DNA of 64,000 bases, from assembly GCA_022822005.1 (NCBI GenBank), contig JAJECO010000080.1:61322-125321 (forward strand), read 5' to 3'. The position numbers and the translations under genes are program-made. The notes under the pieces are model-generated. The model searched no databases, was not told where the DNA came from, and saw nothing but the letters and a program-made list of their open reading frames with translations. Within the stretch, counting starts at the first letter, position 1. Each line of letters starts with the position of its first letter. Source of the stretch: Candidatus Poribacteria bacterium (GTDB lineage Bacteria; Poribacteria; WGA-4E; PCPOR2b). Shown here piece by piece: positions 53,924-62,880 of this stretch.

Positions 53924-54829
53924 ATGACCGTGCAATATCGGAGACTTGGACGCACAGAGCTAGAAGTATCAGAACTCGGTTTTGGCGCATGGCACATCGG
54001 CTGGACGCCGCCGGAAGAGGGGGATGCGGTCGGACGACTGCTCAACCGCGCTCTCGACGCTGGCGTCAATTTTATCGATTCATCGGCGGCATACCGTTGG
54101 AGTGAGGAACTGATCGCCAAATATATCGGTCATCGCCAAGACGAGTTTTATTTCGCTACCAAGTGTGGTTCGGGACGGGTGCAGCAACCAGATGGCGAAT
54201 GGGTACAGACCCTTGATTACTCCGCCAAAGCCATTGAACCGCAAATTGACCGGAGCCTACAACGACTGAATACAGACTGTATTGACATCATGCAACTGCA
54301 CAGTCCCAAGTATGATGATGTAGCTTTTGGTGACGGGTTGGAAGGACTCAAGAAGGCGCAGAAAGCAGGGAAAGTGCGCTTTATCAGCATATCAGCGGAT
54401 GGAGATACCGCGCTCAAGGCAATTGAAATTGGTGAATATGACACGCTGCAACTCACCTATAACGTGCTTCAGCAGGAGCCTGCAGAAGTCATCGCTGCCG
54501 CCCGCGAAAAAGATATGGGCATCATCATCAAGGGGCCCATTGCGAATGCCATTTTCGAACAGTCGCACCCTGACGAGAACAATGCCAAGGCGTGGTACAA
54601 CGCCCGGAAGATTCTTTCCCCAGAAGTGATAGGTGACATGTCCCGCGTAGAGGCTTCGCTGCGGTGGCTGCTCTGCAATCCAGATGTCCACACCGCTATT
54701 GTTGGCACCACCAACATCGATCATTTCGAGGACAACCTTGCTGGTACAGAACGTGGTCGACTGTCCGACGAAATCTTGTCAGAAATTAGGCGTCGGTACG
54801 AACAGGTAATGGCAGACAGCACAGAATAG
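53924..54829 (+). CDS. Aldo/keto reductase
   Basis: A 301-residue (alpha/beta)8 aldo/keto reductase. It begins YRRLGRTELEVSELGFGAWHIG, shows the catalytic region NFIDSSAAYRWSEELI with Asp and Tyr, Lys in FYFATKCG, His in IMQLHSPKY, and an NADP-type C-terminus. The substrate is unknown. GGGAGAATGACC precedes the start. It is followed by the selenoprotein candidate 69 bases later. Confidence 0.9.
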   Translation: MTVQYRRLGRTELEVSELGFGAWHIGWTPPEEGDAVGRLLNRALDAGVNFIDSSAAYRWSEELIAKYIGHRQDEFYFATKCGSGRVQQPDGEWVQTLDYSAKAIEPQIDRSLQRLNTDCIDIMQLHSPKYDDVAFGDGLEGLKKAQKAGKVRFISISADGDTALKAIEIGEYDTLQLTYNVLQQEPAEVIAAAREKDMGIIIKGPIANAIFEQSHPDENNAKAWYNARKILSPEVIGDMSRVEASLRWLLCNPDVHTAIVGTTNIDHFEDNLAGTERGRLSDEILSEIRRRYEQVMADSTE

Positions 54830-54898
54830 GGATTACTGCACCCCTTGAACTCAAAGAAAGGAACACAACGCTTTACGCCTGCGCGTTGAGAAGAAAAT

Positions 54899-55762
54899 AT
54901 GCTACGCTATAGTTTTATAGTGCTATTATTGGTATTGGTGGGGGCTATGTCGGAGGGTTTGGAGGTAGGCGATAGTGTCTTACGGACACCCATTACGTCC
55001 GGCGATGAGGAGATCGAGTTCGCCGATTTTCATGGGCAATCTAATCTCATCATTGTGGGTGATGTAGCAGAGCACTCAGAATTTATCTCCCAATTGGAGC
55101 AGCATGCAGACGCATTCGAGGCGAAGTATGATGCAACCACGGTTCATTTACAAGGAGAGGGTGGAATCCTCATCATTGACAAGTCAGGATATGTGCGGTG
55201 GAAGTTTCCTAACGCTGCCGATTCCACACAGCCTGTAATAGAACAACTTGAATCCGAACTGGCAAAACTCAAACGCGATGAGCCGCTTCCAATCGGTTCG
55301 CAAGCACCAGATTTCAGGCTTATCGACGCCGAGACTGGTCTCCTTGTCAGCCTTTCCCAATTCAAAGCAAAGAAGCACGTGCTGGCGACACTGCTGCTAC
55401 AGACCTACTGACCAAGCTGTGCCAATTTTACGTCGCAGTTTGCGGCGAATCGTCAGTTGTTTGATGAGAAATATGACACCATTGTTGTCGCTATAAAACC
55501 CGAACCGAAACCAATCGTCCGTCGCTTCAAAGATCCAGTAACAATGGACCTGCCACTCTTGGCTGATCCCGGCTCTTCCGTTCATGAAGCGTACGGAATC
55601 GTTAAACCGTATCGGTTTCACAACCGGGATATGTACTTACCGGCGACACTCCTTATCGATAAGCAGGGTGTTTTGAGATGGTTGTACATTGGCAAGAGAA
55701 ACTCTGACCGCCCCAGATTGAATCTGATAATCGAGCAACTTGAAAAATTGAACGCTGAATGA
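54899..55762 (+). CDS. Probable selenoprotein: tandem redoxin/peroxiredoxin-like protein with UxxC motif
   Basis: I read 54899-55762 as one frame of 287 codons with a single in-frame TGA at 55409-55411, codon 171. Residues ~1-25 are a signal-like leader and ~26-140 a degenerate thioredoxin-fold domain lacking the active Cys. Residues ~140-287 are a redoxin (AhpC/TSA-like) domain: PIGSQAPDFRLIDAETG before the TGA, and SCANFTSQFAANRQLFDEKYDTIVVAI plus LPATLLIDKQGVLRWLYIG after it. At codon 171 the TGA gives T-Y-U-P-S-C, the T/U-x-x-C site of peroxiredoxin-like selenoproteins. A SECIS-type hairpin follows. The likely function is peroxide or disulfide reduction in the periplasm. The alternative is a nonsense-mutated gene. 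Confidence 0.8.
55431..55447 (+). promoter_or_regulatory. Candidate bacterial SECIS element
   Basis: CGTCGC (55431-55436) pairs with GCGGCG (55442-55447), six pairs including one G-U, around loop AGTTT. The loop has G as its second base, as bacterial SECIS elements require, and opens 25 bases after the TGA, within the usual spacing. Confidence 0.7.
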
Positions 55763-55778
55763 ATTGTAGGAGCATACC

Positions 55779-57026
55779 ATGACCTCAAAAGATTCTATCG
55801 TCAAAGATGTTGAACGGATTGTACTGAATGTACCATTCCATCCACGTTGCGCCCATGTAAAAGAGGTGAGAGTTTCCGACTGGTCCGTCGTGGAGTTGTG
55901 CAAAGTAACTACGGCATCAGGAGTTACTGGAATCGGAGAAACACTTCCGCACTATACGTGGGGAAGATCGGGAGATGAACAGTTTAATCGAGTGCGCGAC
56001 CGAAACCTCTTTGATTTTCTTATGGATGATAGCCTAGGTGCTGGGCTACAGATGGCGCTATTCGACGCTGCTGGCAAATTATTAGATGTGCCCTGCCACC
56101 GTCTAATGGGCGCGCAGTATCGTGAGGCCTGTCCGGTGTCTTGGTGGGCGCAAGATATGAAACCTGAAGAATGGGCGGCGGAAGCAAAGACGGCGGAGGC
56201 ACAGGGATTCACCAATATCAAGGTAAAAGCGCGGCCCTGGTTCGACATTGATCAGCAGTTGGCAGCGGTATGCGAAGCGGTATCGCCCCACTTTAAATTA
56301 GACGCCGACTTCAACGGGTTACTTCTGGGCGTAGATCTGGCTGCGCCCCTGATTAGCCGGCTCGAACAGAAATACAGCAATCTGGCGATTGTGGAATCCC
56401 CTATCCCGCAAGAGGATGTGGCGGGAAATGCGCTGCTACGACAGAAAATCCGCACCCCGATTGCCATGCACATGGGGAATCCGCCAGTAATGACAGCAAT
56501 CAACGAAGGTGTGTGTGACGGATTTGTCATCGGTGGGGGCGTCAACCGTACACTGAAAGATGGTATCTTGGCAGAACGGGCGCAAATGCCATTCTGGTTA
56601 CAGATGGTGGGGACAGGATTGACCACCATGTTCTCCGTGCATCTGGGCGCGGTGTTGGAGAGTGCCCGTTGGCCCGCCATCCCGTGTATCAATATCTTCT
56701 CACACAATTTACTCAAGCAGTTTAAGGTAGAAGGCGGACAGGTTAAAGTGCCACAGGCACCGGGCCTCGGTGTAGAACTCGACTGGGAGGCGATCGAGCG
56801 GTTCCGCGTCGAACCCGATTTCAAGAAACCGGTTGCACGGCAGATTCACACCATTCTCTGGCCCGACGGACGGGAAACACACTATCCGGATGGTGGATAT
56901 CGTTCAGTCTTCCTCGCGGGCAAACTTCCGCCATTTCTACCGGGCATCTCCTTAGAGCGTCGCTTGGATGACGGTTCGGAGGCATTTGATCAGGAGTATC
57001 GACAACTATTCCCCGAAGCAAATTGA
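55779..57026 (+). CDS. Enolase-superfamily (mandelate racemase type) protein with atypical third metal site
   Basis: A 415-residue protein. The barrel carries K-x-K (NIKVKARPW), the first metal ligand Asp in KLDADFN, and the second Glu in AIVESPIPQED. The position of the third ligand, normally Asp or Glu in an ADES- or GED-type motif, reads PIAMHMGNPP, so a His or a non-ligand replaces it. The C-terminal segment differs from the dehydratase at 51149. The protein may have a different metal geometry or a non-dehydratase role. It follows the selenoprotein after 16 bases and precedes the iron alcohol dehydrogenase by 39 bases. Confidence 0.82.
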   Translation: MTSKDSIVKDVERIVLNVPFHPRCAHVKEVRVSDWSVVELCKVTTASGVTGIGETLPHYTWGRSGDEQFNRVRDRNLFDFLMDDSLGAGLQMALFDAAGKLLDVPCHRLMGAQYREACPVSWWAQDMKPEEWAAEAKTAEAQGFTNIKVKARPWFDIDQQLAAVCEAVSPHFKLDADFNGLLLGVDLAAPLISRLEQKYSNLAIVESPIPQEDVAGNALLRQKIRTPIAMHMGNPPVMTAINEGVCDGFVIGGGVNRTLKDGILAERAQMPFWLQMVGTGLTTMFSVHLGAVLESARWPAIPCINIFSHNLLKQFKVEGGQVKVPQAPGLGVELDWEAIERFRVEPDFKKPVARQIHTILWPDGRETHYPDGGYRSVFLAGKLPPFLPGISLERRLDDGSEAFDQEYRQLFPEAN

Positions 57027-57065
57027 TGGCATCTGCCCAATCGTTTATCGGCTAAGGAGCAGCGG

Positions 57066-58256
57066 ATGAATTTCTCAAACTCAATGGTATCGTCCTTTAC
57101 GATTCCACCAACCGTCGTGACTGGCATCGGTGCAGCGGAACAGGTCGGTGAACACGCGAAGCGGTTGGGTGGAGGCAAGGCACTGGTTGTCACCGATCCG
57201 GGCATCGCGGAACTTGGGTATGTTGATGGGATTGTGAAGCAGCTCGGAGCTGCCGGAATAAGCGCATCAATCTTTCAGAATGTAACGCCCGATCCCACCT
57301 TAGAAAACGTCAATGACGGTTGGGATCAGTACCGAAACGAAGATTGCAACCTGATTGTCAGCATCGGTGGTGGCAGTGCGATTGACTGCGGGAAAGGTAT
57401 CGCCGTGAAACTGACCAATGACGACCCGCTCGCGGAATATATGGGGGTAGACAAGATTCCCAATCGCGGCGCACCCCTTATCGCTATTCCTACGACAGCC
57501 GGAACCGGCAGTGAGTGTACGAAAGTCACGGTCCTTACCGACACCGAGCGGAATGTTAAGATGATGCTCAGCAGCCCGTGTCTGTTAGCACAGGTCGCGC
57601 TCATCGATCCCCTCTTATCGCTGACGACGCCACCGCATCTTACGGCAGCGGTGGGCGTTGACGCCTTGACCCACGCGATCGAGGCCTACATATCAAAACG
57701 GGCACAACCGATTACCGATGCACTGTCACTGAAGGCGATTCGTCTAATCTCCGGTTCAATGCGCCAAGCGTGGGCAAATGGTGAGAACATTGAGGCGCGG
57801 ACGGATATGATGATTGGAGCGTCCATTGCTGGTATGGCGTTCAGCAACTCATCCGTTGCGCTTGTGCACGGCATGTCTCGTCCTATCGGTGCGTACTTCC
57901 ACATCCATCACGGCCTATCGAATTCCGTCCTGCTCTTAGATGTCATGGAATTTAGCGTTGTTGGGACCCCTGAGCGTTTTGCGGATATTGCGCGCGCGAT
58001 GGGTGAACCGACTGAGGGCTTATCTCTGATGGGACAGGCTGATCGTGCGATTGAAGCCGTAGAGCGGTTAATTAACGATATTCAGATGCCGCGGTTGGGA
58101 GAGATTGGCATTGATCTGGACAAGTTTGAAGCGGTCGTTGATCAGATGGCATCTGATGCAATTGCGAGCGGCAGCCCCGGCAATAATCCTCGCCAACCAA
58201 CGCATGACGAGATCGTTGCCTTGTATCGGAGATGTTTCGCGGAGCGGAAGGCGTAA
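57066..58256 (+). CDS. Iron-containing alcohol dehydrogenase
   Basis: A 396-residue group III alcohol dehydrogenase. It shows GGGSAIDCGKGIAV (NAD phosphate binding), IPTTAGTGSECTKVTVLTD, metal-binding GVDALTHAIEAY and ALVHGMSRPIGAYFHIHHGLSN. All four expected iron ligands (Asp, His, His, His) appear present. It oxidises or reduces short alcohols, glycerol-type polyols or hydroxy acids. It closes the plus-strand carbohydrate run and converges on the PhyH cluster. Confidence 0.93.
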   Translation: MNFSNSMVSSFTIPPTVVTGIGAAEQVGEHAKRLGGGKALVVTDPGIAELGYVDGIVKQLGAAGISASIFQNVTPDPTLENVNDGWDQYRNEDCNLIVSIGGGSAIDCGKGIAVKLTNDDPLAEYMGVDKIPNRGAPLIAIPTTAGTGSECTKVTVLTDTERNVKMMLSSPCLLAQVALIDPLLSLTTPPHLTAAVGVDALTHAIEAYISKRAQPITDALSLKAIRLISGSMRQAWANGENIEARTDMMIGASIAGMAFSNSSVALVHGMSRPIGAYFHIHHGLSNSVLLLDVMEFSVVGTPERFADIARAMGEPTEGLSLMGQADRAIEAVERLINDIQMPRLGEIGIDLDKFEAVVDQMASDAIASGSPGNNPRQPTHDEIVALYRRCFAERKA

Positions 58257-58304
58257 TTCTCTTCTGGCATATGGCATATACAGCCTCAGGGTGATCGGCA
58301 GCGT

Positions 58305-59063
58305 TCAGACCGCTAAGATAAACCGTTTTGCCTCATTCAGACGCCCGTGCGTTTCTGGATGGATAAATTTACGCTGGTCGGTCAGCTGCTTATGATCACG
58401 GCGGCAGTAATACGCGAGCATCCCGTGGCGCCGAGTGGTGGTTTGATTCAATCCACCAGCATGCCAGAGATGTGAGTTGAAGATAATAACGGTGCCTGAC
58501 GAGGCAAGCAGTTGAATTTCCTCCGGATGTTTTTGGGTCGGATCTTCCAGTGCGTCTTTGGGGTGCTTGCCGCTGCGATGGGATCCCGGTACAACCCGCG
58601 TCGCACCATTTTCGACCGTGAAATCGTCCAGTAACCACATGGAGTTGCAAACATAGTAATCACCGGGCTCTACCCCCGAACGCCAGTCTGCGTGAAACGC
58701 TTGATGCCCCTGTCCGGGCAGCGCCATGCGGCAATCCAATGAGGAAAGTTTGAACCTCGGACCTATCACATGGCGTATGGCGGCAAGTACACGCGGATGC
58801 GAAAAACCGATCTCAAACATTGGTCCTTTATTAACAAGATCGCTTACCCTGATCGTCCCACCCTCTTGATGAAGTTCCACCCCGGCGTCTTCTCCCTCTA
58901 TTGCTGCCAACTCGTCCAACCGATGGATCATAGACGCAATCTGTTTTTGGGGAAGAATATTCTCAAGTGGGAGATAGCCCTTCACATCCAAGGAGTACTT
59001 CTCTTCTGTCGATAGCGTGTCGTCGCGGACGCCAAGTTCGTAGAGGGCTTCGTTCATATCCAT
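58305..59063 (-). CDS. Phytanoyl-CoA dioxygenase (PhyH) family protein
   Basis: A ~252-residue Fe(II)/2-oxoglutarate oxygenase. The start ATG (59063) follows GGGGAGATTGACA. It has H-x-D in AFHADWRSG, the distal His in HLWHAGGLNQTTTRR, and the expected Arg after it. Third of the cluster of three PhyH genes in transcription order. It converges on the iron alcohol dehydrogenase. Confidence 0.87.
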   Translation of the reverse strand: MDMNEALYELGVRDDTLSTEEKYSLDVKGYLPLENILPQKQIASMIHRLDELAAIEGEDAGVELHQEGGTIRVSDLVNKGPMFEIGFSHPRVLAAIRHVIGPRFKLSSLDCRMALPGQGHQAFHADWRSGVEPGDYYVCNSMWLLDDFTVENGATRVVPGSHRSGKHPKDALEDPTQKHPEEIQLLASSGTVIIFNSHLWHAGGLNQTTTRRHGMLAYYCRRDHKQLTDQRKFIHPETHGRLNEAKRFILAV

Positions 59064-59121
59064 TGTCAATCTCCCCAACTAAGATTCTCCGGTGCCAATC
59101 GGCTGCTAATGTTCCCATCTG

Positions 59122-60003
59122 TTATCTGACGTCGGCGGGAGTTCTTTTGGCTTCCCACATTTCCCAAGATTCGACCGTTTCAGGTTGTCGCTCACTGCGT
59201 GCGATAAAGCCGGGCCATTTTTCGAGCAACCATTCTAAGGGACTACCGGTTGGACTGTACCGCAGGTCCACACTCCAGCGAATATTTTCACTGGCATTTT
59301 CTAACGACCGGTGAAACGTCAGATTACCAAATACAAGGACATCTCCTACCTGCATGTGCATGTTTTGGACCTCACCCCAGCTCTCGATATCTTCCACAGG
59401 CACGAGCCGTCCATTTTCATCGCGATGGCACGGCCTTAACCCCTGTTTGTGACTTCCCGGAACTATCTGCAAACAGCCGTTCTGTTCATCGACATCTACC
59501 ATCGGGATCCATACCGTTAGGATTTGACTCTCCTCCGAAAAGATAACAGGTCGATCTGAATCGACGTTGCCATTGTAGTAAATGCTGTCTTGATGCCACG
59601 GAAAAACGGACTCTCCTCCTGTCGGCATCTTGAAACGAATCCAGTAATCGCCATTAACAGTTATTTCGGGTCCAATCAGTGAGGCAACAATATCTAATAT
59701 CTTCTGGTGGGTGAGCAGTTCGTAGATCTCGCGGCTGAAAACCTCTCTGTTCCAATTCCAACCTAACAGCGGTCCAGTCTGAGATTCACGGAGAATCTGC
59801 GTCAATCGGTGGTAAAAGGACAGCTCTTTATATAGACTGGAAATCTTGCCCTTGTCGTAGAGTTCTCTTGCGCGGTGGTCGATGGCAGACGAGATGACCC
59901 GCCGAAGTGGGTCAAAATCTTGATCATCAAACACGCCGCGAACCAATAGATAGCCGTGATCGTTGAAATCCTGACACTGTTTCGTCGTTAGCATACTATT
60001 CAC
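59122..60003 (-). CDS. Phytanoyl-CoA dioxygenase (PhyH) family protein
   Basis: A ~293-residue PhyH protein. I place the start at GTG 60001-60003 (V-N-S-M-L-T-T), with AGGAG eight bases upstream; ATG 59994 is close by. It shows FNDHGYLLVRGVF, H-x-D in FPWHQDSIYY, QIVPGSHKQG, and the distal His in NLTFHRSLENAS with the following Arg. Its large open extension upstream lies over the previous gene and is not used. Confidence 0.87.
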   Translation of the reverse strand: MNSMLTTKQCQDFNDHGYLLVRGVFDDQDFDPLRRVISSAIDHRARELYDKGKISSLYKELSFYHRLTQILRESQTGPLLGWNWNREVFSREIYELLTHQKILDIVASLIGPEITVNGDYWIRFKMPTGGESVFPWHQDSIYYNGNVDSDRPVIFSEESQILTVWIPMVDVDEQNGCLQIVPGSHKQGLRPCHRDENGRLVPVEDIESWGEVQNMHMQVGDVLVFGNLTFHRSLENASENIRWSVDLRYSPTGSPLEWLLEKWPGFIARSERQPETVESWEMWEAKRTPADVR

Positions 60004-60040
60004 GAAAAAACTCCTATCCCGATTGGGAGGCAGGGACCCG

Positions 60041-60874
60041 TTAACCCCAACGTTGCTCTGGCGGATCAAACAGAAAACCGTGAAACAGTTTACGCTGGTC
60101 TGAAGAGAGACGATTGTTGTAGAAGCCTTTGGAATAACCCCAGTGCTCTTGGGAAGCAATCATCCACGGATGCTCATAGGCATAGTAAAGCATGAGTCGG
60201 AAGCCACCCGGTTGGGTGAAAGGTCCCGCCGAATGCCAAAGGGCGTTGTGGAACAGGATTGCCGTCCCCGCGGGAGCACATATCTGCACCGCACCGGGAA
60301 AGAGATTGGGCCGCTGTAGATCGTCCTGGGGCGGCTCATGCGTTGCTTTGTGGCTGGCTGGAACAATACAAAGATTTCCTTGTCCGGGTGAAGTCATATC
60401 GTTCAGATAGTAGCCAATTTTGAGTTGTAGTAGGGGAATAGGAGGGCCCATACCACGGTATCCCTGGTCATGACCGTCAATATGCCAGCCCATCCCTCGG
60501 TCCGTTAGATCACTCTCATACTCGACAATAGCGTCGGAGGCGTGATGGTGAGGCATTTCATTGAGTAACCCTTTGACGTAAGCCATCATTGGTGACCAAT
60601 CCAGCATTTCAAGGAAGCGCGGATCATCGTCGAGGATATAGAAGATGCGTGTGCTTTTCTCACCTTTCATATCTGTCATGCCCGTGTGCGGCATGTCTTT
60701 CTCCTTCTTTTCACGCCGCTGGGTCATGACCCGGAAAAGCGCTTCTCGGAGTTCTGCAACATGGGATTCCGATAGAAAATTCTCCAACACCAAATAGCCG
60801 TTATTCTCAAAAAAGAAGCGCTCTGACGCGGTTGGTTTTACTATCTCTGCCTGCGTTAGATTCTTTTCTGACAT
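60041..60874 (-). CDS. Phytanoyl-CoA dioxygenase (PhyH) family protein
   Basis: A 277-residue PhyH protein. It shows FFFENNGYLVLENFL, H-x-D in GWHIDGHDQG, CIVPASHKAT and the distal His in ALWHSAGPFTQPGGFR. The start at 60872-60874 has GAGGTGTC upstream. First of the three-gene PhyH run, and 37 bases before the next. The three differ from each other, so they are diversified paralogues rather than recent copies. Confidence 0.88.
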   Translation of the reverse strand: MSEKNLTQAEIVKPTASERFFFENNGYLVLENFLSESHVAELREALFRVMTQRREKKEKDMPHTGMTDMKGEKSTRIFYILDDDPRFLEMLDWSPMMAYVKGLLNEMPHHHASDAIVEYESDLTDRGMGWHIDGHDQGYRGMGPPIPLLQLKIGYYLNDMTSPGQGNLCIVPASHKATHEPPQDDLQRPNLFPGAVQICAPAGTAILFHNALWHSAGPFTQPGGFRLMLYYAYEHPWMIASQEHWGYSKGFYNNRLSSDQRKLFHGFLFDPPEQRWG

Positions 60875-60937
60875 AATATAGACACCTCTACAATCTTGGG
60901 TATGTGAATACTGAATTCTTTAGGGCTATTCGCTCAC

Positions 60938-61762
60938 TCATATCAGGAGCTGAAGGCGTGAGCGATCTTCCGATGGAAGCGCGGCGTAGACCCTTTCCCG
61001 GATCATATCAGGCGGATAGCGCCGAGAAAAATGGGTTATTACAATGTGTTCACTCTCAAACATTTCCAGCAGCATGGGCAAGGTATCCAGATGTAGGTGC
61101 ATTGTCTGGGCGGCACGATCCCTATGTTCAGGAAGCAGAAAGGTGCACTCACAGATCAGTACCTGACACTGTTTCAGAAGTGGATGGAAGTCAATAGGAA
61201 CGGTGTGCGTGTCTCCCAGATAAGCGATGAGCGGCAGCTCGACCTGGTTTGTTACGGTAACGCCATTCTGCTTCATTCGAGCGATTTCCGGTCCCGGAAT
61301 ACCAAAAAATTCGGGCTTGAGTTTGTCTCTTCTTTCACAAACAAGGTAGCCTACTGACGGAACGCGGTGATCCAGCGGCAAGACGTGCGCAACAAGATTC
61401 TCACGAAACGGGAGCGCATCACCTGCCTCTACCGGTGTCAATTGATAATCCCACACCTTCCCACAATCCAATAACGAAATTCGTTCGATTAGGTCTTGTA
61501 GTTGATCTGCACCCTCCTTGGGGACGTAGATGTTGCCTGGAGGTATCCCGTTGAGCCATCGCTGACTAACATAGATCGGTATCCCAAAATAGTGGTCTAA
61601 ATGAAAATGGGATATAAACACATGGCCAGTGCCGATAAAACTCATTGGACATCTGCCCAGATCGAAGATGAGATCCAGCTCTTTCACCCGCAGGTAAGTC
61701 GCTACAGCGGAACTCGACTCCCCTTCAATCGCGAACTTCCCACAACGCAATGACATCATCTC
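60938..61762 (-). CDS. Metallo-beta-lactamase fold hydrolase (RNase Z-like)
   Basis: A ~274-residue MBL protein. It shows the metal motif SHFHLDHYFGIP (H-x-H-x-D-H), LPLDHRVPSVGYL, IAYLGDTH, CECTFLL and VITHFSRRYP at the C-terminus, which matches the RNase Z-type ordering. It may be a tRNase Z or a related ester or phosphodiester hydrolase. I chose ATG 61760-61762; an upstream start at 61807 would overlap the ArsS stop at 61776. Its gene follows arsS by 13 bases, so the two are probably co-transcribed. Confidence 0.82.
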   Translation of the reverse strand, partial: EMMSLRCGKFAIEGESSSAVATYLRVKELDLIFDLGRCPMSFIGTGHVFISHFHLDHYFGIPIYVSQRWLNGIPPGNIYVPKEGADQLQDLIERISLLDCGKVWDYQLTPVEAGDALPFRENLVAHVLPLDHRVPSVGYLVCERRDKLKPEFFGIPGPEIARMKQNGVTVTNQVELPLIAYLGDTHTVPIDFHPLLKQCQVLICECTFLLPEHRDRAAQTMHLHLDTLPMLLEMFESEHIVITHFSRRYPPDMIRERVYAALPSEDRSRLQLLI

Positions 61763-61775
61763 GTCCAAGTTCCCC

Positions 61776-62729
61776 TTATACCAATGCACCAGTGCAAGAT
61801 GATCCACTTCCCGCTGTACAGCCGAAGCAGTAGTTCCCCGTAACGATCCGACGATGCGCGAATAAGTCCGGATCGAAGTCTCCTATGTGCTGCGGCAACC
61901 CTTTTTCCACAGGTAACTTGAGTGCTAAGTTGAAATCACAGTCATACATACTACCGTCCCAGCCAATGTTAATCTGATGCCGACACATCAGTCCATCTAA
62001 TGTTGCCGAGTTAAAGGAGTCGCGGAGCAGTTGATTGTAGCCTTCAAGCTGATCCTCTCGCTTCAGGTCACTGCGAAACCGACCGATCGGCATATTGGCA
62101 ATTGTCAGTAGATTGGTAAATTCTATGCCGTATTCCGATCGCAATGCCTCTCTGTAGTCCCTTTCAAGTTCGGCTTGATTCGCCGGTAGGGTGGGACCAA
62201 CAGGATTATACACAAGGTTGAGGGGTAGGTGAGGTTGGATGCCATACCCGTAGCTGTTGAGATGTTGCAGTGCTGTGATGCTGTCCTCAAATACGCCTGT
62301 ACCGCGTTGTGCATCAACGTTCTCTTCCATGTAGCAGGGCAGAGATGCGCAAAGTTGGACCGTTTGCTCCCGAAAGAATGCAGGGAAGGATTCATAACCT
62401 GCTTCGAGCAAGATCGTGAGATTGGTTCTCACCAAAACGGTAAACCCCTTTCCCCGAACGGTTTGCACAAACCTACGAAACTGTGGGTGCATCTCGGGCG
62501 CGCCGCCGGTAATATCTATGAGTTTAGCGTCTACCTTTTCCGCGGCGGCGATCACATGCTCCATCGTTTCCCAATCCATCATCTCCTTACGTCGCGGCGA
62601 TGACACCACATGACAATGCCCACACTCCAGATTACACCTGAGCCCTATATTCACTTGAATCGTCTCAACGTTCAAACTATGTAATCCTTCTCCATTGTAT
62701 TGTGCGATAACCTTCTCAAACCCATTCAT
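61776..62729 (-). CDS. arsS: ArsS-type radical SAM/Cys-rich domain protein (arsenosugar biosynthesis family)
   Basis: A 317-residue radical SAM enzyme. The CxxxCxxC cluster is CNLECGHC. The later sequence LNLVYNPVGPTLPANQAELERDYREALRS...NLLTIANMPIGRF is diagnostic of the ArsS/DUF3641 group, and the Cys-rich C-terminus reads CFGCTAGSGSSC. ArsS transfers a 5'-deoxyadenosyl group to dimethylarsenite-type species to give a dimethylarsinoyl-adenosine on the way to arsenosugars. No ArsM methyltransferase is near. In some relatives a selenocysteine occurs in this C-terminus, but here the codons are Cys. It diverges from the MTA phosphorylase. Confidence 0.8.
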   Translation of the reverse strand: MNGFEKVIAQYNGEGLHSLNVETIQVNIGLRCNLECGHCHVVSSPRRKEMMDWETMEHVIAAAEKVDAKLIDITGGAPEMHPQFRRFVQTVRGKGFTVLVRTNLTILLEAGYESFPAFFREQTVQLCASLPCYMEENVDAQRGTGVFEDSITALQHLNSYGYGIQPHLPLNLVYNPVGPTLPANQAELERDYREALRSEYGIEFTNLLTIANMPIGRFRSDLKREDQLEGYNQLLRDSFNSATLDGLMCRHQINIGWDGSMYDCDFNLALKLPVEKGLPQHIGDFDPDLFAHRRIVTGNYCFGCTAGSGSSCTGALV

Positions 62730-62828
62730 GACCTAAGTCTCCTTATTTGCTGAAAACCGGTTGAAAACAGTGTGCTGATCTGATAAAATAGGCAAGCACT
62801 TTTACTTTGTTGAGATACGCCTCCGGGT

Positions 62829-62857
62829 TTGTTAACGACAATGATAGGAAGTATACT
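62829..62857 (+). promoter_or_regulatory. Candidate promoter for the MTA phosphorylase
   Basis: TTGTTA (62829-62834), 17-base spacer, TATACT (62852-62857), ending 23 bases before the start. It lies in the 151-base divergent gap with arsS. Confidence 0.45.
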
Positions 62858-62880
62858 GACTTACATAGAATGGAGAACTC

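Noticed and set aside
55409..55411. TGA read as a nonsense mutation making two broken genes
   Set aside because: Possible, but the U-P-S-C context, intact downstream frame and SECIS-type hairpin together favour selenocysteine.
60004..60159. Upstream extension of the 59122-60003 PhyH gene
   Set aside because: It overlaps the preceding PhyH gene, has no family similarity and a better GTG start with AGGAG lies downstream.
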